DNA of 64,000 bases from Lethocerus indicus (taxonomy: Eukaryota > Arthropoda > Insecta > Hemiptera > Belostomatidae). The DNA lies in assembly GCA_019843655.1 (NCBI GenBank), contig JACDQD010000004.1, positions 15,252,001 through 15,316,000 on the forward strand, given 5' to 3'. Numbering within the stretch: position 1 is the stretch's first letter; every line of letters starts with the position of its first letter. The notes beneath the pieces were generated by a model. It saw nothing but the letters and a program-made list of their open reading frames with translations, was not told the DNA's origin and searched no databases. Positions 52,564 to 64,000 of this stretch are shown piece after piece. The position numbers and the translations under genes are program-made.

Positions 52564-55500
52564 CCTACACATTGACGTAAGTTAAAATGGTAATGGAGAT
52601 AATTATTAAATACACTTCTATAAAATCATTAATGCTCAATTATCTAAGTATATCATGTATTGGAAAGTGACATTATGCAAAATAAATATATATTATTCAT
52701 TATATAACTTCAATTCACCCAAACCCTTGTAAAGTCATCGTATGGCATGCTAATTTTGAAAACATGCACATATTACACATGTATCTAGATATGAATGAAT
52801 CTTTACAAACAAGAATAAATTACCCAAATATTTTGCAACAAGATATAACATTATATTTAAACTAATAACTGTATAAATATTATGTTCCATAACTATTGGT
52901 TTCATTAATACTTTTCCTCTTAACATGCATAACGTAGTTAAAATACAAGTAGTTTTCTTTTATTTTCATTAAGAAACATTATTAAGAAGTCTGGTAAGGC
53001 TTCTGATTAATTTTCATGAGCAGTGGAGGAAGTAATCAGTAGCCAGACACTGTGTGCAAATTAACCCATAGTGGTCTTTGACATTTAGATAACCTTAAAC
53101 AATACTTATAAAGATAAATGATTTTTTTTTAAATCATCATTCAATCACCTACTTCTTCAGGTGGTATGATACAGGCCCAGACTTCATGAAAATGCATGTT
53201 CCAACCCGCTTGAATTAAAACCGCTGCTTCCACTACAACTACTTTATAGCCCTTCTTATAAAATTCCAAAGTCAACTGTTTGGTCCTTTCTAAAATGGCA
53301 GACCACAAAAGGTCATTCAATTTATTCAACTGTTCCTATGAGAACAAACAAGATGTTAAATTAAACAAATTTAAATTTTTTTATTAATTATTTCACTACA
53401 TATAATATTAGGTGACAAACATGATGTGAAAACAAAATTATGCAATTATTATTTTTCCAGGTATAATTTATTATATTACAATCTCTTTAATTATATTATA
53501 TATTATTTCTGCTTCACCTAAGCTAATTTAATGTGATTGAAGGTTAAGAAACACAAAGACTCAGGGTACATATTTGATGTGCCCGCAGAAAGAATTAAAT
53601 TCTCGATTTAATTGGTTCAAAGGTTTGCTGCACGAAACACTCCAGCCCATTGACGTACAGGGACCCAGGTGAATAAATATAGAAAATGTTTTTGTTATGA
53701 ATGCAGGAATAAAAATATTATCTGCTTATAAATAATAAAACACAAAAATTAAAAAGCCACATTAGCACACGAGCACATGAACACATTTAAATACCATGTA
53801 ACAAAGCCTAATTCAGAATTTAATACATTGAAAAGAGAAATTCAGTACAACCAAATTTTTCTTTCTGGAAACCCATGCTTTTTTCCACCAATATTATGAT
53901 TGCAGTCTGTTTATCAAGAACACAATATAAACATAACGTAAAAAAAATAAAGAAACCAAGTCATAAGGTTGTTCTAGTTGACAATTACTCAACTTCAAAG
54001 GAACCGTTAAGATAAAATAATAATCATATTTTAGAAAAAATAATATTAAAATAAAAAATAATATTCATATTTTAAATAGAATAATAATTGTTATTAGTAA
54101 GTTATATAACATGCCATAATTCGGACTAAATAACATCATTATAATACCTCATTGAAGTTCAATGCTTCTGATTGAAGATGTTTCTGATATTGAACAGTAA
54201 GAGTACAATAAGTTTCTTGCATTTCATATAAATTAATGCTTCTATTATTTTACGCATAAAAGTATAATTGACTATTAAAAATGGAATGGTAATTTTATTT
54301 CAATTTCTGTAACATTATCTTTTTAACTGACATTAGAAAGACCTTAAAATGGCAGAATTCAATGGGTGGTATGAAACCATTTAACAGTACTAATCAATAC
54401 ATATCTAGGTATGTGTTTTTAGATTGTTCTTACCTTGTTATTGAACACAATTTTCCCCAGGGCGTTCCTGTCAATATGTCCATCAGATGCGATGACAGAG
54501 TCACCAAATTGGTTAATAATACTAATGTGAGCAGGCTGACCTTTATTGTACAGTTGGTGTGCAATTGAATCACAATTAATAATGCCTGCACCTAAATTCT
54601 GAAGACGTTGAGCTATTGATGATTTACCACTTGCTATGCCACCAGTAAGGCCAATAACATAAGGCGCAGCAGGTAAATTAGGTGAATGCTGAAAAATAAT
54701 TTGATTTTTCCCTTTAAACATAAAGAAATTCTTGAATTTGAAAAATGTTTAATAACCACAAACTTAAGTAATAAAAAAATTACATTAAAACACCCTAAAA
54801 TCCAAATTTCTAATGAATAAATTTAAGGTCATGGAATAAAATCCAAATAATTTTTAATAAAAAGCCTACAAGTTTCAAGAGAAGTCCATTCTTTTAATGA
54901 AAATAAGGTTGAAATTTAAAAAACCAAGCCAAAAAATGGATATTTCATTGTGTTGATAGTTTTTTAGTGTACATTTTTCTATTTCTATATATTAGATATT
55001 TGTGAAAACATTATCCATCTTATTAAACAGGAGTTCCCCATACTGTTAAATAATTTATATCAGATGAATTAAACTAGCAGTAACGTTTCAAATTCATCTA
55101 CTTAACAAATATAGTTTACCTCTGGTTCCCGAATCCTTGTACCGAGCAAACGAAGCCTACAGTTACTAGAACTTATTTTGTCTTCCTCTTCATCATCTAG
55201 TTTAATATCATTGACTAATTCTACACTATGAATAGCTAAGGGTTTAAGGCCATTTGTTAGGCGTAATTCATTTACTTTTGATCCACCACCAACTGTTTCA
55301 GCACTAACTATTAGCATCTGCAATATAATAATGATGTCAAAATATGTATAATCCTCTGTACTTAATATTTGCGAGGTCAAATATTCAGAAAATACTTACT
55401 TCAAATGAAGGATCACTTTTTGTAGGACCATACATATCAGATATTTCAACTATGTTATAATCTAAATTGGGCTCAATATCCTCAAGAAATTCCCTGACAT

Positions 55501-56222
55501 TTTGTATACGTACTTCACATGGTTCTATCAACTCCCAGAGCTTTTTTGCTATAGATAAAATGATAAAAAAAATTAAAATTAAATAATATATCAGTTAAAA
55601 AGCCACAACCATAAAATAAAAAGGGTAGCTTACTTCTTATCATTGCTGTATTTGTAATACCCACTGTTAATTTTTTGTTACATCTAATAACTGCTTCACT
55701 GAGCAATATTTTATGGCCTGCATGTAACCGATCAAATGTCCCACCAAGAACAACATTATCATATAAATCAGAATTGTTTGTCTTTGTTCCTAGATCAAAT
55801 TGATCTTGTTCAAGATCATCATCTAGAGCAATAAGTTCACAATTGGGTGTCCTATTTTGTACACAACTCATTACAAAACCTCGCATTTGATCTTGGTTTA
55901 ACAACTGGTCAAAATAAACGACTTCTACAGGTGATTTGGTAGTAATTTTATACAATTCTGGATCTCTGATACTGCTCAATAAAACCCTAACATCTAAATG
56001 ATTACAATAAATTGTTTCCGAATAAAAATTTATAACTGAAGGACTAAAAAAGGGTGGATGAATTTGAACAAATTTGACAGACTTTGGCTCTGGAGTTCTT
56101 AAACGCTTTTCAGGAAAAAACTGTATATAGAGCGTACTTTTTATTTCCTTCTGTATTCGAGGTATTAATCTGACAAACTTCTTGGGATTCGTCACTACTA
56201 ACATACCGGTTTTGGTCATCAT
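51858..56222 (-). CDS. COASY: Bifunctional coenzyme A synthase (PPAT and dephospho-CoA kinase)
   Basis: Catalyses the last two CoA steps: adenylation of 4'-phosphopantetheine to dephospho-CoA, then 3'-phosphorylation to CoA. Six exons (minus): 55634-56222, 55400-55548, 55120-55317, 54434-54688, 53153-53335, 51858-52052; 522 aa, near the usual length for insects. The start is one of two adjacent ATGs (56222 or 56219). The PPAT domain carries the nucleotidyltransferase signature GGTFDRLHAGHK (160-171, TxxxxxHxGH type). EISDMYGPTKSD and SAETVGGGSKVNELR are typical of the eukaryotic PPAT half. The kinase half opens with the P-loop GLTGGIASGKSS (325-336), followed by DGHIDRNALGKIVF, VVEAAVLIQAGW and the C-terminal LVFCTLWRPEYTQKQVERAW. 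Both active sites look intact. An obvious N-terminal mitochondrial presequence was not scored. It lies in tandem upstream of CDK12. Confidence 0.97.
52503..52559. repeat. (TA)n microsatellite
   Basis: About 28 TA units in the COASY intron before the last exon. Confidence 0.97.
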
Positions 56223-58838
56223 CTATATTTCTTATGGCTAACAACAGAGACTATAAAGATAACAGATTGACTGCAGTACACAAAATCATAAATCCTTATT
56301 AACGGTCCCGCTCTTATCTCTTATTTTCGACCCTCACTTATCATTTTCTTATAAAACCGCCCAAAATTACATACAATTGTGAAAAAATTAATATTGACTT
56401 GTTAGCGCACACGAAATCGAACCTCCATTCGTATTCTAAAACGAACAGACGATGCCAAGAAAAATATTTCAAAAGGTGAAGGTTATAAATTGTGATACAA
56501 GGAACGAAAGATAAGAAGGGTGAGAGAACAACAGAGGTTTATTTCTACCTTCTGTGCCCACTACCGCTCTTCGTACAACCTCGGTTTTGTACAATACGAA
56601 CATTTTACGTCTGCATTCCAAAACAGTCGTTCTTTATTTCCTTTTTAAGGTTAAAAATAGTGAAATTTATGAATGATATTTTGTATAATTGATAATAGGT
56701 GGCTTGCAAAATAATATCAAACAAAACTCTTAAAAGAGTTAGCAAAAAGTGAGTGATAAGTAACAAAATATTTCTTCTGTTTTTTAAATAAAATACGGTT
56801 GTGTCTCATATTTTTCAGAACGGTTTCATACTTTTTCCAACAGAAATATTTCTTCATAGAGAAGTTACGCCCTCGGGGTTTTGCGGGTTTCAGTGAAAAG
56901 ATTTTTGCAATCTTACGCAGTTTGAAAAGTTGAACCTATGTTAAACATTGAACTTGAATCATATGACTTTTTCAATCATAGTAGAGTATATATTTAATAC
57001 ATTTCTAATAACTGTACAGACGCATTTAGAAATTCGTTACTAAGTTGCGTTCGTTAAGTGACTTGCAACGTGGTGTTTAAAAATAAAATCGATGAAAAAG
57101 TGATAGGAATTGAATTGATAAAAAAATGTTGATTATATTACTGCACATTTATGAATCTATTACATCTGAAGGTGCGAAATGGAAGAAATATCACCTTTAA
57201 ATAGAAATGACCAGGTTGTTACTTTTCATCCCAAAAGAATGTAGCTGATACAAACTTCTTTAATAATAAATGAGGGAAGATCATCACAATAATCAGGGTC
57301 TGGTGACTAAGATGATGGAACCAGTAAGACTTCTGCAACGTCCAAAGCAGATAACACCAGAGAGGGCCCTGTATACTGGGTGGTGGGTTATCACTAATCC
57401 TACCAGGATTTGGAGGAATAGTCCCATATTATTGGGAACCAACCCTTAACTGATGATATAGGCGGTATCCCTATTAAAGTTATTTCATTTTGCTGGTGTA
57501 TGTCTTTGACCATTTACTTTATACATTATGAACAGAGGACATAAATGTTACTTAATTTGGGCTGACTATTAAGATAATTATAACCCAAAACCTCATTACT
57601 ATTTTATAAAGGAGTTCTGGAATGTTTATTTTATTTCAGAAGCCCTAAGAAGCAGAAATTCACTGTGGTTCCTTCACTCCACCTTGCAATACAACATAGG
57701 TCTATACATGCATCCATTCGCACCCTCATTCTCAATCACCACATTATACAGAAACCAAAATTTTACAAGTGAAAACTGATTGTGAAGAGAATAGATCACA
57801 GTTGGAATCAGTAAGAACTAAATAATAATAATTCCCTAAAAACAATAAAAAAGCAGTTCATGTGTAATTTATGAATACAGCAATGAAATTAACTGAAAAA
57901 AAATATATTTGCAAATTAAAAGATAAATGCAGATAATCGACCATAATTACAATACAGAAAAATTTAATTTTGTATTACCTTTAATGATAAAAGCAATGAG
58001 GAAAGGATAGGTAGGTGCTCCAATAATTTATTCATAGTCCTAGTTTACAAAACTACAATATAATGCATGCCTCTTTAAAATGAAACAACGAATCGAGAAA
58101 AAATATATATACAGACAGAAAAATAATGAATATGGCTCAAGATCATCTGATTCTTGTTTTGCTATAAGATAACACTAAGGCAAAACAGAATAAAAAGAAT
58201 CCTACATTGCATAATAAAAACAAAAAAATATACAGTGATATATTAGTTTACACATGCATCTGTAAAGTTTAACTATTACAAACAATCAATTCTGTCAATA
58301 GTAACCTTATTATTTACTAGTTTAAACTAGTAGTAGTTTTAATTTTAAAAACAATTTGCCAGTACTGCACATACTAAATGTTTTATATTATAAAGCAATT
58401 AAAGAAAATAGTAGTCATTTACAATTATACCAAAGTCAATGTTACAAATCTTGTATTAATATTTTCCTACCCTCTTGACAAATATTCATGATAAATGAGT
58501 TTCCCCCTAAGTATGATTCACATTTATTGTCATACTGTCAACTATTAGTTTAACAATTAGTGAATTTAACCTTCTATACAAAGAAAAACATAACTTAGTC
58601 AAATCAATAAACATTTTATTACATTCAAGTTACAATAGAAATTAGAAAGACCTATTATCAAGGAGAAGGCTCCCTACTATTTCAAATGTAAAAAAATCAT
58701 TCTTCAAAACAAAATATGTATGTATTTATTTAAAATAATATGTTATATTAAATGCCAATTACATAAAAAAATTAAGGTAAGTTGTTGCTCCATTACAAAG
58801 TTTACACTTACAATGATTTATCCCAAATTCTTCAATAT
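56223..58838. other. COASY 5' flank, gene-free spacer and SF3B1 3' UTR
   Basis: The first few hundred bases are the COASY promoter side, with a slightly CpG-richer block near 56.30-56.65 kb. A more complex, GC-richer block at about 57.25-57.50 kb has no open frame and may be an old repeat. The right end is the SF3B1 3' UTR. No additional gene is visible. Confidence 0.55.
58726..58731 (-). terminator. Candidate SF3B1 polyadenylation signal (AATAAA on the minus strand)
   Basis: TTTATT on the plus strand, about 110 bases past the SF3B1 stop, reads AATAAA in the sense of the gene. Confidence 0.4.
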
Positions 58839-61800
58839 TTAAAGAATATAGTCTAATTCATATCTTATATACTGGTTTTTCGGATCATTGTGTATCCTAG
58901 GATATCCTGCCACAAGTGTGTCTTGCCCTCCTATGTATAGTGAATTGTAGATTTTCCAATATACATCTCGTACCTTTCGTGCTGGGTGAAACAAGCCCTG
59001 TAATATAAATTTTCAATGAGTTTGAAAATGTTTATTAAATGAAAAAATATTCAATTTAAATTACATTATTTAAACATTATAAATGTCTCTTAAGCTTAAG
59101 TTTTATTTATATAAACAGATACCTGCAATGTGTATTGCAAAATTTTAATTGGTCCAAGAGCAACTCTTAAACCTTCAACAGCATCCATGAAAGCTTGCAC
59201 CAAATGTGGAGATGTTTCAAATATATTTGGCCAAACGTAATTCAACAGGTGGATAAGTGCATCCTCACAACCAAAACCATAAACACCTAAAGCCATATGT
59301 TTGATGGCAGCACATGCTGTCTGTCTATGCACCAGGTCCCTGTTGAACCAAATTATAATTTTAGAAAATTAATAAAGTATTTATCGCAACAGAATATTTG
59401 TTAAACTCACAATAAAAAGTAAAAAATAAATAAATGAAAATATTTAAAAAGTTAGCATGCAGTTAATCAATTTAAATAATTTATATAGTTCTGTATAATA
59501 AAAAGATGTATATTAAATAAGTAAATAACCTGTCCATAAGTGCATCTTCCAGCAAAGGAGTGACAGCGTATATGTAATCCTTTCCCATTTCTCCAATATA
59601 CTCAAAGAGAAATGAAAGTGATTTGAGGACTCCATTTTGTACATTTAGTTCTGGCACTCTGTATTCATTCATAAGGGCAGGAAGCACAGTGAACGGTGAA
59701 CATGTTTCAGCTACAATGGCTATCGCCACTGTAGTACATACTCTGTTCTGACGTTCTTGTACTTTTAGGTTGTTTAACAGTGTTGCAAGGACATCATGAG
59801 GCCTGTCATAATGAATTATTATTAGTTACTTGCAAATGGTTTTTCATTCAATATATTATTTAAAACAAACATTGATAAATACAGCAAGAATTGTACATTT
59901 AAAATAAAATCTTTTAAGAAGAACACATAAAAACGATAAAATATAAAACCGAATCCAACTTTGCTAACCACTTTATACAGTGTTAGCCACTTTGGATGTT
60001 TTTTGAGCGTCCTCACTGCACTGTCACTGTCACATGTACTGGATGCACAAAAATTTTGCTACTGACAATACTACAAGTCACAGTGACAGTTCAGTGAGGA
60101 TGCACAAACAACTTCCAAAGTGACCAACCACACTACTGAAGATGGCAAATAGCCGAAACCGATCTAGCAAAAGACCAAACCAGCGAGAGGAGACAGAAAC
60201 ACCTGAAATCTACAGTATAGAATTTCTACATTTAACAGATACATAATTTCAGTATCCTGAAAAATTTATACAATGGCAGAAGTTGAACTGTAGAAATTTT
60301 TGATTAATACATTTGAAAAATAAATATACAGGTACAAAACGCAATATACTGCATTTATATTTTCATTAAGACTTTCACACAAGTGCTTCAAAGACAGAAC
60401 AGATACAATATAATTTATTTTCTTAATTTGGTCATAAAAGGAAACACACACACATCAGTTGTTAAGATGGCATTATACTGTAATTTCGCTTTGTAATCAG
60501 AAGAATTACAGAATTCATAAGAGTTAAGTTTCATTAAAAAACTGATAAGATTGATGTAGACATACCCAATAGCTTTGGCAATATAACCAAATGTATTAAC
60601 AGTTGCTCTTCTAATAGCCTTTTTGTGAGCTTTAAGAAGTTCCAGAAGTTCAAAACAGATTCTCATCCATTCACGAGCTGAAACATATTCTGGGCCACGA
60701 TCAGCAATACGGCCAACCAAGTCAATACAATTTTCTTGCACCTGAAAACAAATATATTGAAATTCTATAATTTATATTAACACCTTACTGTATATTTAAA
60801 ATAATCCAAATCCAAAAAATTTCAGAAAAGAAATTAAATGAATTACAATGTTAAATTTAAAGGTATGAATTAAATTTCACTAATTTATATGTTCTAGGAC
60901 TGAACAATATTCATAATCCTTTTTATTTTAACAGGGGTGGTCTTTACGATTTTTCTCTTCATAACATTCTATATTATTATTATAATTTCATTTCATGAAT
61001 GTATATCATTTATCATTTGATGTGTAGAAGTCAGAAGAACTAATCAAAATGACAGTAACCATGCTATAGGAGATGTTATTATTTAATTCCTGGAATGCAA
61101 TATTATTCATTCAATTTGCATAATTTTGTAAAGTTTCTTTTAAACAAATTCCAAATTGCCCCAATTAATAAATGAGTTGACAATGTTTTTAGTTAGCAAT
61201 TTTTTACTTAAAAAATTATAATTTACAATTTATGTTATATATAAAAACCAGAATGTTTTGAAAGAAAGAAATATTAATAAAGTAAAGTAACTAGATATGT
61301 TGAATTTAAACAACTTGCCTTTTCATGTCTGTTCTTCAGGATAGGTGTAAGACGCGGTAATAAATCCTTTATGGGTGGTGTCATTTTTGTCATTCCAATA
61401 ACATTAACAATGGCTTTCAGAGCACCTAGTATGCTGCCTAAAACTTCAGGATATTCTTCACCGAGATATTCATACAAAACAACTCCTAGATGACCCATGA
61501 GTTTCTCCTAAAATAAAATAAGTTAATTTTAAACCAAATGATGATAATAATATTAATATATAAGGACAATTTTTTCTTCCGTATTAAAAATGTGTTAAAG
61601 GTGTGGTAAATGTCAGTGTTATAATGACCAATATGCTCTTACTGCCAAGTATTTCCATAATGAAAAATAAGTCATAAGAAAATTATATATAGAATAGAAT
61701 TAGAGGTACTTACTTCTTGACATGTTTTCATAACAACTGCAATTCTAGAAATCAAATCAGCTGCCTGTTGACGAACTTTGGCTGATTTGTTGTTTAATCT

Positions 61801-63618
61801 CCATAGTATAGTACCACATATCTGGGGTAAATAGGGTTTAACTCTTTTGCCTAACTGATTCACTATTGTTCCAAATCCATTAAGCATTACAACGTCCTTT
61901 GAGCAATATAAAAAAAAAATAGCATAATAATTGTCTTGATGATTCAAATAACAATTTGCCAGCCATATGACATATAAAACATAATCAATTTTAAAAGTAT
62001 GGTATTTGTGATTTGAATTGAATATTTCTGTTCCAAATATGATACGAGTTCTAATTGTAGAATGTCCTGGAGGGGAAGAGGTGATGTGGTCCCACATCTA
62101 TTTTTTTTATCTAAGGTAACAATATAATGTACTCATTCATTGTATTTAACTACAAAGTCAGATTTAAAGTCAGACAGTATGATGATCTTCAATATGAAGA
62201 ACAGGAACCAAAATGTATACTATCTCTAATGACTGTCATTAATAAATGATGTGAAATCATTTATACTATTTCGAGACTAGAAATAAAATGTCTTCATACC
62301 TCTGTTGTTTGCTCTTGAAATGCATACAATATACCATCAATAAGTTGTTCTTCTAGTCTACTATCAATATCAGCAGCTCCAAGGTTACCCATTATTTTTT
62401 CTATACTTTCCATAACCATTTTTCGATACTGTTCATTTTCATCTTTCAAATCATCAACTACCCGGTTGATAATTTCACTGGCCCCTACTTTATTAGCTAT
62501 TTCAACAGTAGTATCTACAAGCTGAAATGAAATAATGAAACCAAATTAGAAGAATAAAAAAGTTAATATAAAAAACAAAATAATAACACATAACATAAAC
62601 AACAAAATACGTCTCATGCACATATCCACATGTCTGTGCATACGATTGTATATAAATACAGTTAGAATAACTGAATAAACATTAATAAACTAATATACAT
62701 TAATCCAGGCATGTGAGTGCATGTACATATAAAATTATTAACAGGAATACAGATTTATATTTGAAAAACAATATAATAAATTAGTTTGACAACTCTAATA
62801 TTTGATTGTAAATATAATAGATATTATTTATGTTATCACTGATGTAATTTACCTGTCTGTAATTTCTTCGATCCAGAGCCATTCTGTGATTCCAAAAATG
62901 CTTAAAGAAATGAGGAAGAATTTCATCTTTTATATACTGTGATTCAACACCATCTGTACCACAACATTGTTTCACTACCTAAAGAAGCATAATATGAAAT
63001 TTATTTACTGAGAAATGTTAATTTTCAATATATATATAAAAATATATTATAAAACTGCAATTATACACATGTGTAATTGTAATCAAGGTTTGATTCTACA
63101 TAAAAAAGTACCTTTAGGACAATTTTTTTCATTTCTTCATCAGGAGACTGGAATTCTCGAATCAGGATAAGCATAACTTCTCTGGTATAATAATTTGCAT
63201 ATTCAGCATCCATAAGAGGTATTAAGTAACCAATGGCTTTAAGGAAAGCTGCCAAACCCTACAAGGAAATAAACAAACATTTGAAATATAAATAAATTAA
63301 TTGTGATTATAAAACGCAATCAATAATTAAGTTTTATGTCCTTTATAAAATTGCCCACCTTGCCTCTGTGAGTACGAATACCTTTCCAAAGTGGTTTCAG
63401 AACAGAGTCAAAGCTTTCAATACCATAAGGAGTAGCAGCTTCTGCCAAAGCAGCCATAGCAAGAGCAGTAATTGTACGAACTTTCTGTTGTTCGTCAACT
63501 AGACCATGTTCAATAATCTCAACTAAACTTTTCAAATGAGGAAGGATGGCACAACCCATCAATATGGCTATCTGTTGCACAATCTTTATACCTAAAATTG
63601 GAAGATATACCAGTCAAT

Positions 63619-63680
<62 letters not shown>

Positions 63681-64000
63681 ATTCAGTGAAATTTGCTTCT
63701 GAGTTTTATTCAAGAGCAAATTTTAATTTATAGATAAATCAAGAAACTGTTAGATTAGTATAATTTATTGCATACAACTGCATATAAGACCAAAAAATTA
63801 CTGACCAGTGTGCCTAGCTTGCCAGGATTTCTTACTCCTGCAAACTGCCTTTAAGAAGGGAAGTAGTGAAGGTATTCCAAGGGCAGAAGCAACAACAGCA
63901 AATGCCCTTGCAGTTGTGTTACGGACGTATTCATCAATATTATCAATATCAGGTCTCATTGTTGAAATCATTGTTGCTAGTCCAGCTGCTTTAGCAAGAT
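58839..64000 (-). CDS. SF3B1: Splicing factor 3B subunit 1, C-terminal half (5' partial)
   Basis: Core HEAT-repeat scaffold of the U2 snRNP SF3b complex, which holds the branch-point adenosine. Eleven exons in the window (minus): 63806-64000 (runs off the edge), 63359-63591, 63112-63258, 62853-62978, 62300-62521, 61714-61896, 61319-61507, 60566-60741, 59530-59802, 59123-59339, 58839-58997. They encode about 705 residues, matching roughly human 600-1304. Identity to remembered human sequence is very high, ending IRYELDYIL. The residues mutated in human cancers are all wild type here: Glu and Arg of DEYVRN (622, 625), His and Lys of RHTGIK (662, 666), and Lys of EQQKVRT (700; codon 63482-63484). 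Exon 61319-61507 is followed by a GC donor (GAAAAG then gcaagt), a GC-AG intron. The first half of the gene is outside the window. Confidence 0.98.
59981..60217. mobile_element. MITE-like foldback element, copy 2 (left arm truncated)
   Basis: Within an SF3B1 intron. The left arm (59981-60029) is the inverted match of the right arm (60080-60135): actgcactgtcactgt against acagtgacagttcagt, continuing through a ccaaagtg core. The right end (60136-60217) aligns with the right arm of the element at 7745-8017, sharing gaagatggcaaa, tctagcaaaagacc and gaggagacagaa. The outer part of the left arm is missing. It is non-coding. Confidence 0.65.
63622..63675. repeat. (TA)n microsatellite in a short SF3B1 intron
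   Basis: About 27 TA units filling about a quarter of the 214-base intron 63592-63805. In gene orientation the array lies about 30 bases upstream of the acceptor, where the branch point and polypyrimidine tract would be. Confidence 0.97.

Overview
This is nuclear DNA of a eukaryote, most likely an arthropod and probably an insect. The genes are split by AT-rich GT-AG introns. Intergenic DNA is AT-rich and studded with long (TA)n arrays. The proteins read as animal orthologues. No operons, bacterial genes, rRNA, convincing tRNA or CRISPR arrays were found, and the species cannot be named from sequence alone.

Layout. Positions 138-375 (+) hold the last two coding exons of a gene I do not recognise. 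Positions 376 to about 11,950 have no recognisable protein gene; they carry candidate promoter and 5' exon signals, a foldback (MITE-like) repeat and a CpG-richer, GAGA-tract promoter-like island near 10.0-10.5 kb. SDHB (11,967-14,810, -) and a DDHD1-type phospholipase (15,438-21,204, +) lie head to head around a shared upstream region of about 0.6 kb. After a 4.8 kb gene-free stretch come four minus-strand genes in tandem: CtIP/RBBP8 (26,026-32,413), CDK12 (37,663-50,105 coding, with candidate 5' UTR exons up to about 51.1 kb), COASY (51,858-56,222) and the C-terminal half of SF3B1 (58,839 to beyond 64,000).

Exon structures were built by hand from splice consensus, reading-frame phase and remembered family motifs. 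Every junction is phase-consistent. The one uncertain junction is the CtIP exon 5 donor. The genes are housekeeping or nuclear functions: respiration, phospholipid turnover, DNA end resection, Pol II CTD phosphorylation, CoA synthesis and splicing. They do not form a pathway cluster, although CDK12, CtIP and SF3B1 all touch genome maintenance or RNA processing.

I found no clear evidence of a new biological system. The points most worth checking are a GC-AG intron in SF3B1, a tandem 4-nt donor inside the CDK12 kinase coding region, a CDK12 uORF overlapping the main start, a dispersed foldback repeat, a CtIP exon with an in-frame early stop, and unassigned exon or promoter signals in the first 10 kb.
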